Shown: positions 24,965 to 34,347, counted from the first letter of the stretch. The stretch: DNA of 64,000 nt from Gammaproteobacteria bacterium (GCA_020846135.1 JADLEK010000076.1:62001-126000); one strand, 5' to 3'. Numbers and translations are program-made. Notes: generated by a model not told the origin, from the letters alone.

Positions 24965-27625
24965 TCAGCCGCTGAAAAACCGGCGCGTTGCCAATAAGCC
25001 TTCAAACTCGGCCACGGGCAGCGGTTTGCTGAAGTAGTAGCCCTGCACTTCGTCGCATCCGCTTTCGCGCAAAAAGGCCAGTTGACCCTCGGTTTCCACG
25101 CCCTCGGCAATGGTTTGCAAACCGAGACGGCGGGCCATGCTGAGGATGGCGCTGACAATGGCCTTGTCTTCCGGGTTATCGGTGATGTTGCGCACGAAGG
25201 ACTGGTCGATCTTGAGTTTATAGGCCTTGAACTGCTTGAGGTAGCTCAATGAGGAATAACCGGTGCCGAAATCGTCAATCGACATGCGAATGCCCTGGGC
25301 GTGCAGCGCATTCATCACCGCAATCGCGCCGATGGGGTCATTGAGCGCGACGCCTTCAGTCAATTCCAGCTCCAGGCACTGCGGCGGCAGTCCCTCTTCC
25401 GCCAGAATCTGCATGACCTGTTCGATCAGTCGCGGGTGCCGGAACTGAATCACCGACAGGTTAACGGCCATGACCATCGGCACACCGCCGGCCCCGGTAG
25501 CGACCAGCCCCTGATCCAGCCAGATCTTCATCTGGCGCACTGCGGTACGCAGCACCCATTCGCCCATCTGCACAATTTGCCCGCTGGCCTCGGCGATCGG
25601 GATAAATTCAGCCGGGGACACCGGGCCAAACTCGAAATGCCGCCAGCGTAGCAGCGCTTCGGCGCCGATAATGCGGCCATCCCGCAACGACACCTGGGGC
25701 TGGTAGTGCAAGGTCAACTGCCGGCGTTCCTGCGCCCGGCGCAAGGCGCTTTCCAGTTGCAAGATACGGGTCGAGCGGACCTGCATTTCCGCCGCGAAGA
25801 ACCGATAGCAATTGCGCCCGTCGCGCTTGGCGCGGTACATCGCCATATCGGCATTTTTGGTCAGCGTCTCGAAATCCTCACCGTCCGCCGGGTACAGGGC
25901 AATGCCGACCGATGGCGTAATCGCCAGTTCATGCGCATCGATCTGGTAGTCGCCGGCGATGGTTTCCAGCATTTTTTGCGCAATATGCGCGGCGCCATTG
26001 GCATCGGTGGTCGGCAGCAGCAGTACGAACTCGTCGCCGCCCTGGCGCGATACTGTGTCTTCCGCCTGCACCACCGACTGAATGCGGCGCGCGACCTCAA
26101 CCAGCATCGCGTCGCCGATGTAGCGACCGAGCGTGTCGTTGATATTCTTGAAGTGGTCCAGATCAAGCACCATCAGGGTCAGCGTCCGCTGGGTGCACCG
26201 CGCCATGCCGATGGCGTGATTAAAGCGATCACTCAGCAGGTGGAGATTGGCGAGGCCGGTCAGGGTATCAAAATGTGACAACCACTGGACCCGTTCATCC
26301 GCCTGTTTGCGTTGGGTGATGTCAATGCCCATGCCGATCAGGCAGGGTTGCTGCTCAAACTCAAAGCGCTGGCCCGTGAACAGGTACGGTGTACGGGTCC
26401 GGTCTTTCGACAAAAACTCCGCTTCCACCAGGGTTTCGCCCTGCGTAAAGACCTGCTCGATGGCGGCGGCAATGAGGGCCTTGCCGGCCTCTGCGAAGAA
26501 CTCCAAGGGCGTCATGCCGGCAATTTCGTCGGCGCTATAGCCCGATGCGGTTTCAAAATTCCGGTTCCAGCGCAGAAACTGGCCCTGTTCGCTAATCAGA
26601 TAAAACAGGCCCGGCAGGCTGTCGAGCGCCGCGCGGGTGAAATCCCGTTCATTCAGGATGATCGCCTCGGCCTGCCGGCGTTCAGCCTCGCGGGTGAAGT
26701 TGTCCAGCGCAAAACTGATGTCGGTGGACATCTCCAGCAACAGCTTGCGCGCCGCTTTATCAAAGGCGTTGAACTCATGGGCGTACAGCGCAAAGCTGCC
26801 GATGACCGCGCCCTTGCGCGACAGCGGCAGCGCGGCCACGCTGCGCCAGCCAAAGCGCGCCCCGCGTTCATGCCACGGCGCGGTGTCGGGATCATGGTAA
26901 AAATCCTGGATCCAGACCGGCGCCTGACTACGGATCGCCATGCCTATGGGACCGCACCCGGTCGGCTGGTCAGCATCAATAGAAATATCAATTCCTTGCA
27001 GGTAGTCCGTCCCGGCACCGAAGCTGACGACTGGATAAACCTGGCGGGTGCGGGCGTCAATCAGACCGATCCACGCCATCTTCATGCCGCCAAACTCGAC
27101 CGCAATCCGGCAGACTTCCAGCAGCAGCTCAGGCTCGTCAGTCACCCGCACAATGGCCTGGTTGCACTGGCTGAGGGCGGCGTATAGCCGGGCGGAGTGG
27201 GCCAGCCGGTGTTCAAGTTGCCCCCGCACCCGGGCGTACCGCACCGCCCGCGCCAGCGCATCGGGATCGAATTGACCCTTGACCAGATAATCCTGAGCGC
27301 CCGCTTCCAGTGCGGCGAAGGCCAGCCGCTTTTCGTCATTGCCGGTCAGCACCACAATCGGTGCATCGGTCAGCAGACGGCAACGCTCGACGGTCTGGAT
27401 ACCGCTGGAATCGGGCAGGTTGAGGTCGAGCAACACGACATCCGGCCGCAAGTCGCCCTTATCGATCAACTGCTGCCCCGCAGCCAGCGAATCAGCCATC
27501 GCCACGTCGAAAGCTGTGTCGCTTTTTTCAAGCAGTTGCCAGCGGATCAATTCCGCATCGCCGCGCTCGTCCTCGATCAACAGCACGACCGGAAGACTGG
27601 GAACGCCTGCTTCTATCGGTTTCAT
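24965..27625 (-). CDS. REC-GAF-PAS-GGDEF-EAL cyclic-di-GMP signalling protein
   Basis: This 886-residue cytoplasmic protein has a response-regulator receiver (1-130; acidic pocket E18/D19, phospho-acceptor D67, T94, K116), a GAF domain (about 150-310), a PAS domain (about 325-440), a diguanylate cyclase domain with intact GGDEF (529-533) and a phosphodiesterase domain with EAL (656-658) and 'DDFGTGYSSLSYL' (784-796). The RxxD inhibitory site before GGDEF is not present. Both catalytic motifs look intact, so net synthesis or breakdown of c-di-GMP cannot be predicted. The histidine kinase 21 bases upstream is the obvious partner for the receiver. Confidence 0.92.
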   Translation of the reverse strand: MKPIEAGVPSLPVVLLIEDERGDAELIRWQLLEKSDTAFDVAMADSLAAGQQLIDKGDLRPDVVLLDLNLPDSSGIQTVERCRLLTDAPIVVLTGNDEKRLAFAALEAGAQDYLVKGQFDPDALARAVRYARVRGQLEHRLAHSARLYAALSQCNQAIVRVTDEPELLLEVCRIAVEFGGMKMAWIGLIDARTRQVYPVVSFGAGTDYLQGIDISIDADQPTGCGPIGMAIRSQAPVWIQDFYHDPDTAPWHERGARFGWRSVAALPLSRKGAVIGSFALYAHEFNAFDKAARKLLLEMSTDISFALDNFTREAERRQAEAIILNERDFTRAALDSLPGLFYLISEQGQFLRWNRNFETASGYSADEIAGMTPLEFFAEAGKALIAAAIEQVFTQGETLVEAEFLSKDRTRTPYLFTGQRFEFEQQPCLIGMGIDITQRKQADERVQWLSHFDTLTGLANLHLLSDRFNHAIGMARCTQRTLTLMVLDLDHFKNINDTLGRYIGDAMLVEVARRIQSVVQAEDTVSRQGGDEFVLLLPTTDANGAAHIAQKMLETIAGDYQIDAHELAITPSVGIALYPADGEDFETLTKNADMAMYRAKRDGRNCYRFFAAEMQVRSTRILQLESALRRAQERRQLTLHYQPQVSLRDGRIIGAEALLRWRHFEFGPVSPAEFIPIAEASGQIVQMGEWVLRTAVRQMKIWLDQGLVATGAGGVPMVMAVNLSVIQFRHPRLIEQVMQILAEEGLPPQCLELELTEGVALNDPIGAIAVMNALHAQGIRMSIDDFGTGYSSLSYLKQFKAYKLKIDQSFVRNITDNPEDKAIVSAILSMARRLGLQTIAEGVETEGQLAFLRESGCDEVQGYYFSKPLPVAEFEGLLATRRFFSG

Positions 27626-27646
27626 CAGTATTATTTCAGCGCATTG

Positions 27647-29944
27647 TTAGGTAACGTTTAGGCAGGCGCACCCTGTTGATCCAGAAACATCCTTCGCCGT
27701 CGTCAGCGCCCGCGGCCAGTTGAAACAAAAGCGGCAACCCAGACCCGCGCCGCTGGATTCGACCCAGATGCGCCCGCCGTGGCGCTCGACGATCTTGTGC
27801 GCCACCGCCAGGCCGACGCCGGTCCCCTCGTATTGCTCCCGAGTGACCAGACGCTGGAAGACCTTGAACAAACGGTCGAACTGCGCCGGGGCGATGCCGA
27901 TGCCGTTGTCGGCTACGCAGAAACGCCAACCGTCGGCGTCCGGCGTGACCGTGATGTCGATTTCCGGCGCACGATCCGGGACGCGGTACTTCACGGCGTT
28001 GCCGATCAGGTTCTGCCACAGGCGGGTGAATTCGTCGCGGCTGGCGACCACTTCCGGCCAGTCGCCGGACACGCGCACCGTAGCGTTAGCCTCGCGGATG
28101 ACCGGGGCGAGGAAGCGCAGCGCCTCATCGACCCCGTTGCGGCTGGACAGCGGCGCGAACGGCTCGCCCTTGCGCCCGACCCGTGAATATTCGAGCAGCG
28201 AAACCAGCATCTGATCCATGCGTTTTGCGCCATCAACCGCAAAGTGCATCATCCGGCGCGTGTCGTCATTAAGCGTGTCGGCCAAGGCAAGCTCGATCAG
28301 CTGTATGTAGCTGTTGACCATCCGCAGCGGCTGGCGCAGGTCGTGCGAGACCGCGTAGGCGAATTGCTCCAGCTCGGCGTTGGAACGGGCCAGGGCGTCG
28401 GTCTGTTGCTGCAAGACGTGTTCAGCCTGTTTGCGCTCAGTGATGTCTCTCGTGACGGCAAGTTGAACCCGCTGGCCGTTTTCCTGGATGGGGACGGCGT
28501 GGGTTTCCATCCAGTGGCGACCACCCTTAAGTCCGATGATTTCGAATTCCATTTGTGCTGATTCGCCGCAAAGCACCCGCTTGCTCATCTCGACAAAGGC
28601 TTCACGATATTCGGGTGCGATCAAACCAATCACGGGTCGTCCAGCCACATGTTCCAGCGAGTCCGCCTCGATCATCGCCAGTCCGGCCGGGTTCATGAGG
28701 GTCAACCGACCTTGGGCATCCACGATCTTGATGCATTCAGGCTCGTTCTGGATGATGGCTCGCTGGCGCGACTCGCTTTCCTTCAAGGTTTGTTCGGCTT
28801 GTTTGCGCTCGGTGATGTCCCAGTGGGTGCCCGCCATCCAGAGCGGCTTGCCCTCCGCCGTCCAGGTCGATACGCGGCCGCGATCCAGCACCCAGACCCA
28901 ATGCCCCTCCTTGTGCCGCATCCGCGCTTCGCATTCGTAATAGCCGACTTGGCCGGAAAAATGCGCTTCGAGACGTTCGCCCGATGCTTTTAGGTCATCG
29001 GGATGGGCAAACCGAAGCCAGGTATCAATCGACACCGGTTGCAGCTCAGCCAGCGTATAGCCAATCATTTCGGCCCAGCGCTCGTTGAATACGGTTTCGC
29101 CGGTTTGCACGTTCCATTCCCAGGTGCCAATGTTGGTGCCGACGAGGATATTTTGCAGGCGCAGGTGTCCTTTCTGCAGTAAATCCCGTGACCGGCTGAT
29201 CACCTGGATCATGGTGTTCATGGTGTCCGTGAGGATAGCGATTTCGCGATAGGCCAGGCTGGGAATGGGCGACACCGGAATCCCATCGCGGTCAGTCTGA
29301 CCGATAACAGCGGCAAGTTGCGAAAGTGGGCGGACTAAAAAGCGATGGATAGCGAAAACAAGCGACACGATCAACAGCAGCGCAATGAAGACGGTGTTGA
29401 CCAGGTTCTCGATCAGAATGCGGTTCAATGCCTGCTTCACCTTCCCATCGGTGTTGTAGACCGAGAGGCTGCCCAGGCGGGCGCCCGATGGGGCGACCAG
29501 CGGGATGGTATCGCTGTGAAAGCTGCCGTCGAGCCACTGCCGATGCGCCGGATCATGGGGGTTGAAATCAATGATCCCTCCCGCAGCGTCACGGATTTTG
29601 CCACTGATGTACGCATCCTCAGCGCGGATTTTTCCCATGTTGAGGTCGGTGACGATGAGGGCGAAGTGTTGCCGCAGTTCGATCTCGGTCGCCAGCAGCT
29701 TGTCGTACTCGTTGATGGCGTAGGCTTCGATCAAGGGGATGATGTTCTTCTGCAGGGTGACGAGGCTCAAGGCTGAATTTTGCTTCATCTCCTCGATAAT
29801 CTGCTGCCGTTGTGACAGATAGGCATAAGCCGCATGTACGCCCAGCACGGCGACCACCACCGCAACAATGACGCCTCCCAGCAGCGCGTAAAGCGACTTG
29901 CCGGGATGTTCTCTGCTGGGTAACAGACCGCTCATGATCCTCAT
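27647..29944 (-). CDS. Membrane-bound PAS-containing sensor histidine kinase
   Basis: The 765-residue protein has a membrane helix (about 17-42), a periplasmic sensor region (43-180), a second helix (182-204), a HAMP-like linker, two PAS/PAC modules (about 262-385 and 390-508, each ending 'DITERKQAE'), then a kinase core. H534 in 'AVSHDLRQPLRM' is the phospho-acceptor, 'NLIGNAVKY' the N box, 'DNGIGI' the G1 box and 'GTGVGLAV' the G2 box. The core resembles phytochrome-type kinases. It lies between a periplasmic binding protein gene and a receiver-GGDEF-EAL gene on one strand, so it probably senses the binding protein's ligand and phosphorylates that receiver. Confidence 0.92.
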   Translation of the reverse strand: MRIMSGLLPSREHPGKSLYALLGGVIVAVVVAVLGVHAAYAYLSQRQQIIEEMKQNSALSLVTLQKNIIPLIEAYAINEYDKLLATEIELRQHFALIVTDLNMGKIRAEDAYISGKIRDAAGGIIDFNPHDPAHRQWLDGSFHSDTIPLVAPSGARLGSLSVYNTDGKVKQALNRILIENLVNTVFIALLLIVSLVFAIHRFLVRPLSQLAAVIGQTDRDGIPVSPIPSLAYREIAILTDTMNTMIQVISRSRDLLQKGHLRLQNILVGTNIGTWEWNVQTGETVFNERWAEMIGYTLAELQPVSIDTWLRFAHPDDLKASGERLEAHFSGQVGYYECEARMRHKEGHWVWVLDRGRVSTWTAEGKPLWMAGTHWDITERKQAEQTLKESESRQRAIIQNEPECIKIVDAQGRLTLMNPAGLAMIEADSLEHVAGRPVIGLIAPEYREAFVEMSKRVLCGESAQMEFEIIGLKGGRHWMETHAVPIQENGQRVQLAVTRDITERKQAEHVLQQQTDALARSNAELEQFAYAVSHDLRQPLRMVNSYIQLIELALADTLNDDTRRMMHFAVDGAKRMDQMLVSLLEYSRVGRKGEPFAPLSSRNGVDEALRFLAPVIREANATVRVSGDWPEVVASRDEFTRLWQNLIGNAVKYRVPDRAPEIDITVTPDADGWRFCVADNGIGIAPAQFDRLFKVFQRLVTREQYEGTGVGLAVAHKIVERHGGRIWVESSGAGLGCRFCFNWPRALTTAKDVSGSTGCACLNVT

Positions 29945-29953
29945 TTCCTCCCC

Positions 29954-30925
29954 TCACTTCCCGTTCATTCCCAGCACATTGCGGCGGATGATGGGCAACA
30001 TTTCTGCAATATTCTCGGTCGAGATGGGCAGTATGGGTAACTGCTGCTGTAGCTTGACCGGCTGGCCTTTCAGGTGAGCGTCCATGGTATTGACGGCCTC
30101 CTCGCCCATGAGGAACGGCTGCTGCATGGCCGCCCCCACCAGGACGCCCTTGGGGATCAACTGTAGAAACTCCGGTTCTGCGTCAAAACAGATGAGAAGT
30201 ATCTGATCGCTCTTGCCGGCAGCGGCGATGGCGTCCAGCGCCCCCTGATAGCGATCCGATCCTTGCAGCCAGAGCGCCCGCAGGTCGGGATTGGCGGCGA
30301 TCAGTTCCTTGGCGAAGTCATAGGTTTCCTGGTAGGAAAAATCCACCTGCTGCCGGAGGCCTGCCCCCTTGATCCCGGCTTCGTCCATCGCCTGCATGAA
30401 CCCGGCGGTGCGCGCCTGGCCGTTGATGCGTTTCTGCGGGATGGTGATGATACCCACGCTGCCCTTCTCCCACTGCCGCGCCTGTAACGCCTTGGCCAGC
30501 ACCTTACCGATTTGGTAGGAACCTTCCCGATTATCCGAAGCGATATAGCTCACATAGTCGCCACTGTCGGCGCCAATGTCCGCAATCACGACCGGAATGC
30601 CCGCCGCCTTGGCCAGCTTGAGGATCGTGACGGCGGCGGAGGAGTTGGTCGGCGAAAGAATAATGCCATCGACTTTCTCCCGGATGGCCCGCGCCGTGAG
30701 TTCCAGCTCACGTTTAGCGTTGTTTTCAGCGCTATAGAAAACCACCGTGTAGCCAAGCGCCTCGGCGCGCGAACCAATCCCGCGTTTCATGATGTCCCAA
30801 AAGGGAATGCGCAGGTCGGAGACCAGGTAGGCGAACTGCTGTTCAGCGGACTGGGCGATGCCTGCCGACATTAGAGAGGCCACCAGCAACAGACCGATCA
30901 TCGCGAGGGTTTTAAGGGTTTTCAC
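29954..30925 (-). CDS. Periplasmic sugar-binding-type substrate-binding protein
   Basis: The product (323 residues from the GTG at 30925) has a Sec signal peptide (cleavage near 'AQSA', residue 27) and a type I periplasmic binding fold of the ribose/galactose group: 'AYLVSDLRIPFWDIMKRGIG', 'EKVDGIILSPTNSSA', 'GIPVVIADIGADSGDYVSYI' and 'PDLRALWLQGSDRYQGALDA'. AAGGAG six bases before the GTG decides the start; the frame is open back to 31228 without a signal. No ABC permease or ATPase lies nearby. With the kinase gene 9 bases downstream, it is more likely a ligand receptor for the kinase (as LuxP or TorT are) than a transporter part. Confidence 0.88.
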   Translation of the reverse strand: MKTLKTLAMIGLLLVASLMSAGIAQSAEQQFAYLVSDLRIPFWDIMKRGIGSRAEALGYTVVFYSAENNAKRELELTARAIREKVDGIILSPTNSSAAVTILKLAKAAGIPVVIADIGADSGDYVSYIASDNREGSYQIGKVLAKALQARQWEKGSVGIITIPQKRINGQARTAGFMQAMDEAGIKGAGLRQQVDFSYQETYDFAKELIAANPDLRALWLQGSDRYQGALDAIAAAGKSDQILLICFDAEPEFLQLIPKGVLVGAAMQQPFLMGEEAVNTMDAHLKGQPVKLQQQLPILPISTENIAEMLPIIRRNVLGMNGK

Positions 30926-30988
30926 GCGCAGCTCCTTGGAAAAACAGGACGTTCGCTTCGATCTTATACCCATTCGCAATAGGGTTTC

Positions 30989-31014
30989 GTCATACCCGCG
31001 AAAGCGGGTATGAC
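30989..31014. repeat. Short palindromic repeat upstream of the signalling locus
   Basis: Perfect inverted repeat gtcatacccgc (30989-30999) / gcgggtatgac (31004-31014), loop gaaa. It lies between the binding-protein start (30925) and the membrane-protein gene ending at 31161, and is related to 24828-24849. It could terminate the upstream transcription unit. Confidence 0.75.
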
Positions 31015-31160
31015 GAACAGGGTCGTTTTTGATCTGAAAAAGATAAAATCTATCGGGAAACGGTATTAAAATCGGACATGCACAAACTTCCAGCCCGTGT
31101 TGAAACGGGCAAGATGCCCGTTGCATACCACAACCAGCGAATCTCCTGATTGCGCCGCTT

Positions 31161-32180
31161 CTATTCCGAATGCTCGCGCCGTCGCTGTTCCAGATAAAAC
31201 GTGAGCGCCAGCGCCCCGCCCCCGGCAATCAGCAGACTCAGCAACAAACCCAGATGCTCGGCCAGATGAGCAAAAAACAGGGTGTAAATCTGGATGATCA
31301 GGAAGGTCGCGCCGTAGCCGGTCAGCATCCGCATTGCCAGCCGTGCGCCTAACCAAACCAGTGCGATGTTTAAACCCGCCCACAGCGCATTGAACAGGAT
31401 CAACTCGCCGGCTCCGGCCCAATGCCAGCGCTCGGTTTCCAGATCGAAGTTGCCAAACAGCGCCAGCAACCACAGCGCCATTTCCGCAAAAAACAGCCCG
31501 GCGGACAGCCAGACCTTGCAAAAACCCCGGTACCGCGCCAACGGTCCAGCTTCGCTTTGTTGATGGATGATGGCAATGGCGATCATTGCGACCGCCGCCA
31601 GCAGGAAGCGCAATGGGTAGTTCATTCCGAACCAGTACGCCCCCCATCCGGACGCGTAGCCCGTGAAACCACCGAACCAGCAGAAAAACACCACTGCGCT
31701 CAACACCAGCAACAGGACGTTCCGCAGCGCGTAGCTGAGGCCAATCAGCAGCAACAAATCAATCAGCAACAGCGCCGGCCAGTTGCCGGAACCGGTGGAA
31801 TAAATCGCCCCCAGGGTGAAGGTCAGGCCGATCAGCAACAGACCGCCGAGCAGTTCCAGACTCAGCCCGCTCCAGACCAGGGCGGGCCGGGTGCGCTTGA
31901 GCCATTGCCCGCCGCTGAAACCGGCCAGCATGGCGATCCCCAGCAGTATCGTCAGCTTGGTCAGGGTGAACTCGAACAGGGTCCGGCTAATCAACGCCAG
32001 TCCCGCAATCACGCTGATCGCGCCGAAAATCAGGAACCAGCGACCCAGCGAGCGCCAGTCCCAGCCCGTGATCGGATAGCGATCCAGCAGTTGCCCATAC
32101 AGCGCCTCAGTCAGAACGCCTTCGCGCAGCAGTTCAGTCAGTTCCCGGCGGATACGGCGGTTACGGGAGAGTGGGTTCAT
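31161..32180 (-). CDS. DUF2157-like polytopic membrane protein, copy 2
   Basis: The 339-residue protein has a soluble helical N-terminus ('RRELTELLREGVLTEALYGQ') followed by roughly ten hydrophobic helices. I do not recognise a function; the layout resembles DUF2157-type membrane proteins. It is a diverged paralogue of its upstream neighbour: the ends 'GYGATFLIIQIYTLFFAHLA' and 'GFGIVFLAINLYTRFFEHFW' align, as do the N-terminal helices. The two overlap by 4 bases (ATGA), so they are made together and may form a heteromer. No enzyme motif is visible. Confidence 0.75.
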   Translation of the reverse strand: MNPLSRNRRIRRELTELLREGVLTEALYGQLLDRYPITGWDWRSLGRWFLIFGAISVIAGLALISRTLFEFTLTKLTILLGIAMLAGFSGGQWLKRTRPALVWSGLSLELLGGLLLIGLTFTLGAIYSTGSGNWPALLLIDLLLLIGLSYALRNVLLLVLSAVVFFCWFGGFTGYASGWGAYWFGMNYPLRFLLAAVAMIAIAIIHQQSEAGPLARYRGFCKVWLSAGLFFAEMALWLLALFGNFDLETERWHWAGAGELILFNALWAGLNIALVWLGARLAMRMLTGYGATFLIIQIYTLFFAHLAEHLGLLLSLLIAGGGALALTFYLEQRRREHSE

Positions 32181-33181
32181 GGTTGCCGCTCCGGAATGTT
32201 GGTCTGAGAAGCACTGACCTGACTCTGCCGCTCAAAGGCATAGCCGAGCAGCATCGCCAGCGCCCCGGCGATCAGGAAAAACGCGCCGGCGGACAGTTGA
32301 TCCCAGAAATGCTCGAAGAAGCGGGTGTAGAGATTGATCGCCAGAAATACGATGCCAAAGCCGGTAAAGCGGGCATCGTGCAGCCGGGCGCCAGCGACGA
32401 TCTGGGCGATACCGGCGAGGGTGAAGACCAGCACCCAGTCCAGCGGCCGGCCGAACAGGGTCAGGAACCACAGCGACAAATTCAGATACAGCAGCCCGAA
32501 AATGAGGTACAGCCCGCCGAACCCGGCGCACCGCCGCAACAGGCCGCTTTCCAGGACCCGCTCATGCCAGACCCCCAGCCCGATAGCGATCAAAGCGATC
32601 ACCGCCATTAGCCGCTCGTCCTGAATGTCCGCGAAATAGGTCCCATGCCCGCCGTAAGCGTGCCATGCGCCCACCCCGTGAAAGAACAGCAGCAGCGCCA
32701 ACAGCAACGGCCAGCGCAACCGGTAGCGGTAGGCGGTCAAGGCGGCCAGCGCCCCGGTCAGCAGCATGATCATCGGAACGGCGCGACCGTCCGCATCGCC
32801 ATTGAAGGTGATATTCAGCAGCAGGAAGGTTCCAAACGCCGCCGCCAGACTGGCTGTGACCAGCACCGAACCAGTAAAGGGATGACGTTGCTGCGAATCA
32901 ATCGCCATGCGCACCCCGAACCGCCACAACCCGGCGCTGACGCCGGCCAGCATCAATGCCGCCAGCAGGGCCGATTCGGTCATCAGGGCGATAAAGGCCA
33001 GGACCGCCAGCCCGAGTTGGAACAGGGCGAACAGGCCGAGCCATTTCAGCAGGGCCGCCAGAAACCGGCCCTGGGTTTCGTAGCGCGGCAGCAGCAGGTC
33101 CAGCATGGGCCGATCAATCCAGCCCTGCTGATGCCAGTCAGTGATTTCGCGGGTCAACAGTTCACGGGTGATGAGGCGCAT
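32177..33181 (-). CDS. DUF2157-like polytopic membrane protein, copy 1
   Basis: The 334-residue protein starts 'MRLITRELLTREITDWHQQG', a soluble helical segment, then has about ten membrane helices ending near 'SAGAFFLIAGALAMLLGYAF'. It is paralogous to the downstream gene and first in the pair. Function is not known to me. The rnt start is 669 bases upstream with its stop 19 bases before this start, so it may be read through from rnt. Confidence 0.75.
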   Translation of the reverse strand: MRLITRELLTREITDWHQQGWIDRPMLDLLLPRYETQGRFLAALLKWLGLFALFQLGLAVLAFIALMTESALLAALMLAGVSAGLWRFGVRMAIDSQQRHPFTGSVLVTASLAAAFGTFLLLNITFNGDADGRAVPMIMLLTGALAALTAYRYRLRWPLLLALLLFFHGVGAWHAYGGHGTYFADIQDERLMAVIALIAIGLGVWHERVLESGLLRRCAGFGGLYLIFGLLYLNLSLWFLTLFGRPLDWVLVFTLAGIAQIVAGARLHDARFTGFGIVFLAINLYTRFFEHFWDQLSAGAFFLIAGALAMLLGYAFERQSQVSASQTNIPERQP

Positions 33182-33199
33182 GGTTTGGACTCCGGTTAA

Positions 33200-33850
33200 T
33201 CAGTCTCTAACCAAATCGTCTTCCATGGCCCAGCCGCCCAGGTCCTGCCAGCGGTTGACGATTTGGCAAAACAGTTCTGCGGTGCGTTCAGCGTCATAAA
33301 TGGCCGAATGCGCCTCATGTTCATTCCACGGAATGCCCGCCGCCTTTAAGGCCTTGGCCAGCACGGTCTGGCCGTAAGCCAGTCCGGCCAGCGTCGCAGT
33401 ATCAAAACTGCTGAATGGATGAAAGGGACTGCGTTTGATCCGGTTTCGCTCAACCGCCGCATTCAGAAACGCCATATCGAAAAAGGCGTTGTGGCCGACC
33501 AGAACGGCGCGGCTGCAACCGGTATCCCGCATTTCCCGGCGGATCTCGCGGAAAATAGCGTTCAACGCCTCAGCTTCGGGTACGGCAAAGCGGAACGGAT
33601 GATCGGGATCAATGCCGTTGATCGCCATCGAGGCCGGATCGAGTCGCGCGCCGGGAAACGGCTGGATGTGGTGAGCCAGCGTTCCGACCGGCAGCAGATG
33701 ACCCTGCCAGTCCATGCGGATGATGACCGCAGCGATTTCCAGCAGCGCATCGGTCTGCGGATTGAGACCGCCGGTCTCGACATCAACGATCACGGGCAGA
33801 AAGCTGCGGAAGCGGCGGGAAATAAGGGAGTTGGGGGCGGGTTCAGTCAT
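33200..33850 (-). CDS. rnt: Ribonuclease T
   Basis: RNase T trims the 3' ends of tRNA and other stable RNAs. The 216-residue protein carries the DEDDh exonuclease residues D23 and E25 ('VDVETGG'), D125 ('GHNAFFDMAF'), H181 and D186 ('HSAIYDAERT'). It also shows RNase T-specific blocks such as 'GIDPDHPFRFAVPEAEAL', 'KRSPFHPFSSFDTATLAGLA' and 'LFCQIVNRWQDLGGW'. The ATG at 33850 matches the family start; the longer frame to 34039 overlaps moaE. Confidence 0.94.
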   Translation of the reverse strand: MTEPAPNSLISRRFRSFLPVIVDVETGGLNPQTDALLEIAAVIIRMDWQGHLLPVGTLAHHIQPFPGARLDPASMAINGIDPDHPFRFAVPEAEALNAIFREIRREMRDTGCSRAVLVGHNAFFDMAFLNAAVERNRIKRSPFHPFSSFDTATLAGLAYGQTVLAKALKAAGIPWNEHEAHSAIYDAERTAELFCQIVNRWQDLGGWAMEDDLVRD

Positions 33851-33903
33851 GAATGCAGCATAACGGATAGCCTTCCGGAACGCACCCAAACCACGCCGGC
33901 CTG

Positions 33904-34344
33904 TCACCCCGGCGTGTTGTGTTCGACCCAGTGCGGTCCGGTGGCAGTGTCCTCGCGCTTCCAGAATGGCGCGGTTGATTTGAGTTCCTCGATCAGGAAC
34001 CGGCAGGCGGCAAACGCCGCCGCTCGGCGCTCCGTCCAAACTGCGATCAGGACAATGGGATCATTGGGTTGCAATGCGCCGACCCGGTGGATGACCAGCA
34101 CATCCAGCAGCGCCCATTGCTGGAAAGCAGATTCAACAATCCGCTGCAACTGCCGTTCGGTCATGCCGGGATAGTGTTCCAGGGTCATGCCGCGCACCGC
34201 TTCGCCGTCATTGGCGTCGCGCATGGTTCCGATAAAGATCGTCGCCGCGCCGTACTGGCCGCGCCGGTTTTCATCCAAACCGGCCTGATAGCGCGCCAGT
34301 TCCGCCAGTGGCTCGAACGGGGTGGTCCGTAGTTCGACAGGCAC
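33904..34344 (-). CDS. moaE: Molybdopterin synthase catalytic subunit
   Basis: MoaE inserts the dithiolene sulfurs into precursor Z, using thiocarboxylated MoaD, to make molybdopterin. The 146-residue protein has 'GAATIFIGTMRDANDGEAV', 'MTLEHYPGMTERQL', 'HRVGALQPNDPIVLIAV' and 'STAPFWKRED', whose lysine is in the active site. It lies 3 bases after moaD. moaA and moaC are not in the window, so the cofactor pathway is split between loci. Confidence 0.96.
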   Translation of the reverse strand: MPVELRTTPFEPLAELARYQAGLDENRRGQYGAATIFIGTMRDANDGEAVRGMTLEHYPGMTERQLQRIVESAFQQWALLDVLVIHRVGALQPNDPIVLIAVWTERRAAAFAACRFLIEELKSTAPFWKREDTATGPHWVEHNTPG

Positions 34345-34347
34345 CGG

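Noticed and set aside
24828-31014. CRISPR array
   Set aside because: The repeats are a few isolated palindromes without regular spacing, and no cas gene is present.
30926-31228. N-terminal extension of the periplasmic binding protein
   Set aside because: The extension has no signal and crosses a palindromic repeat and the neighbouring gene; GTG at 30925 has a good ribosome-binding site and signal peptide.
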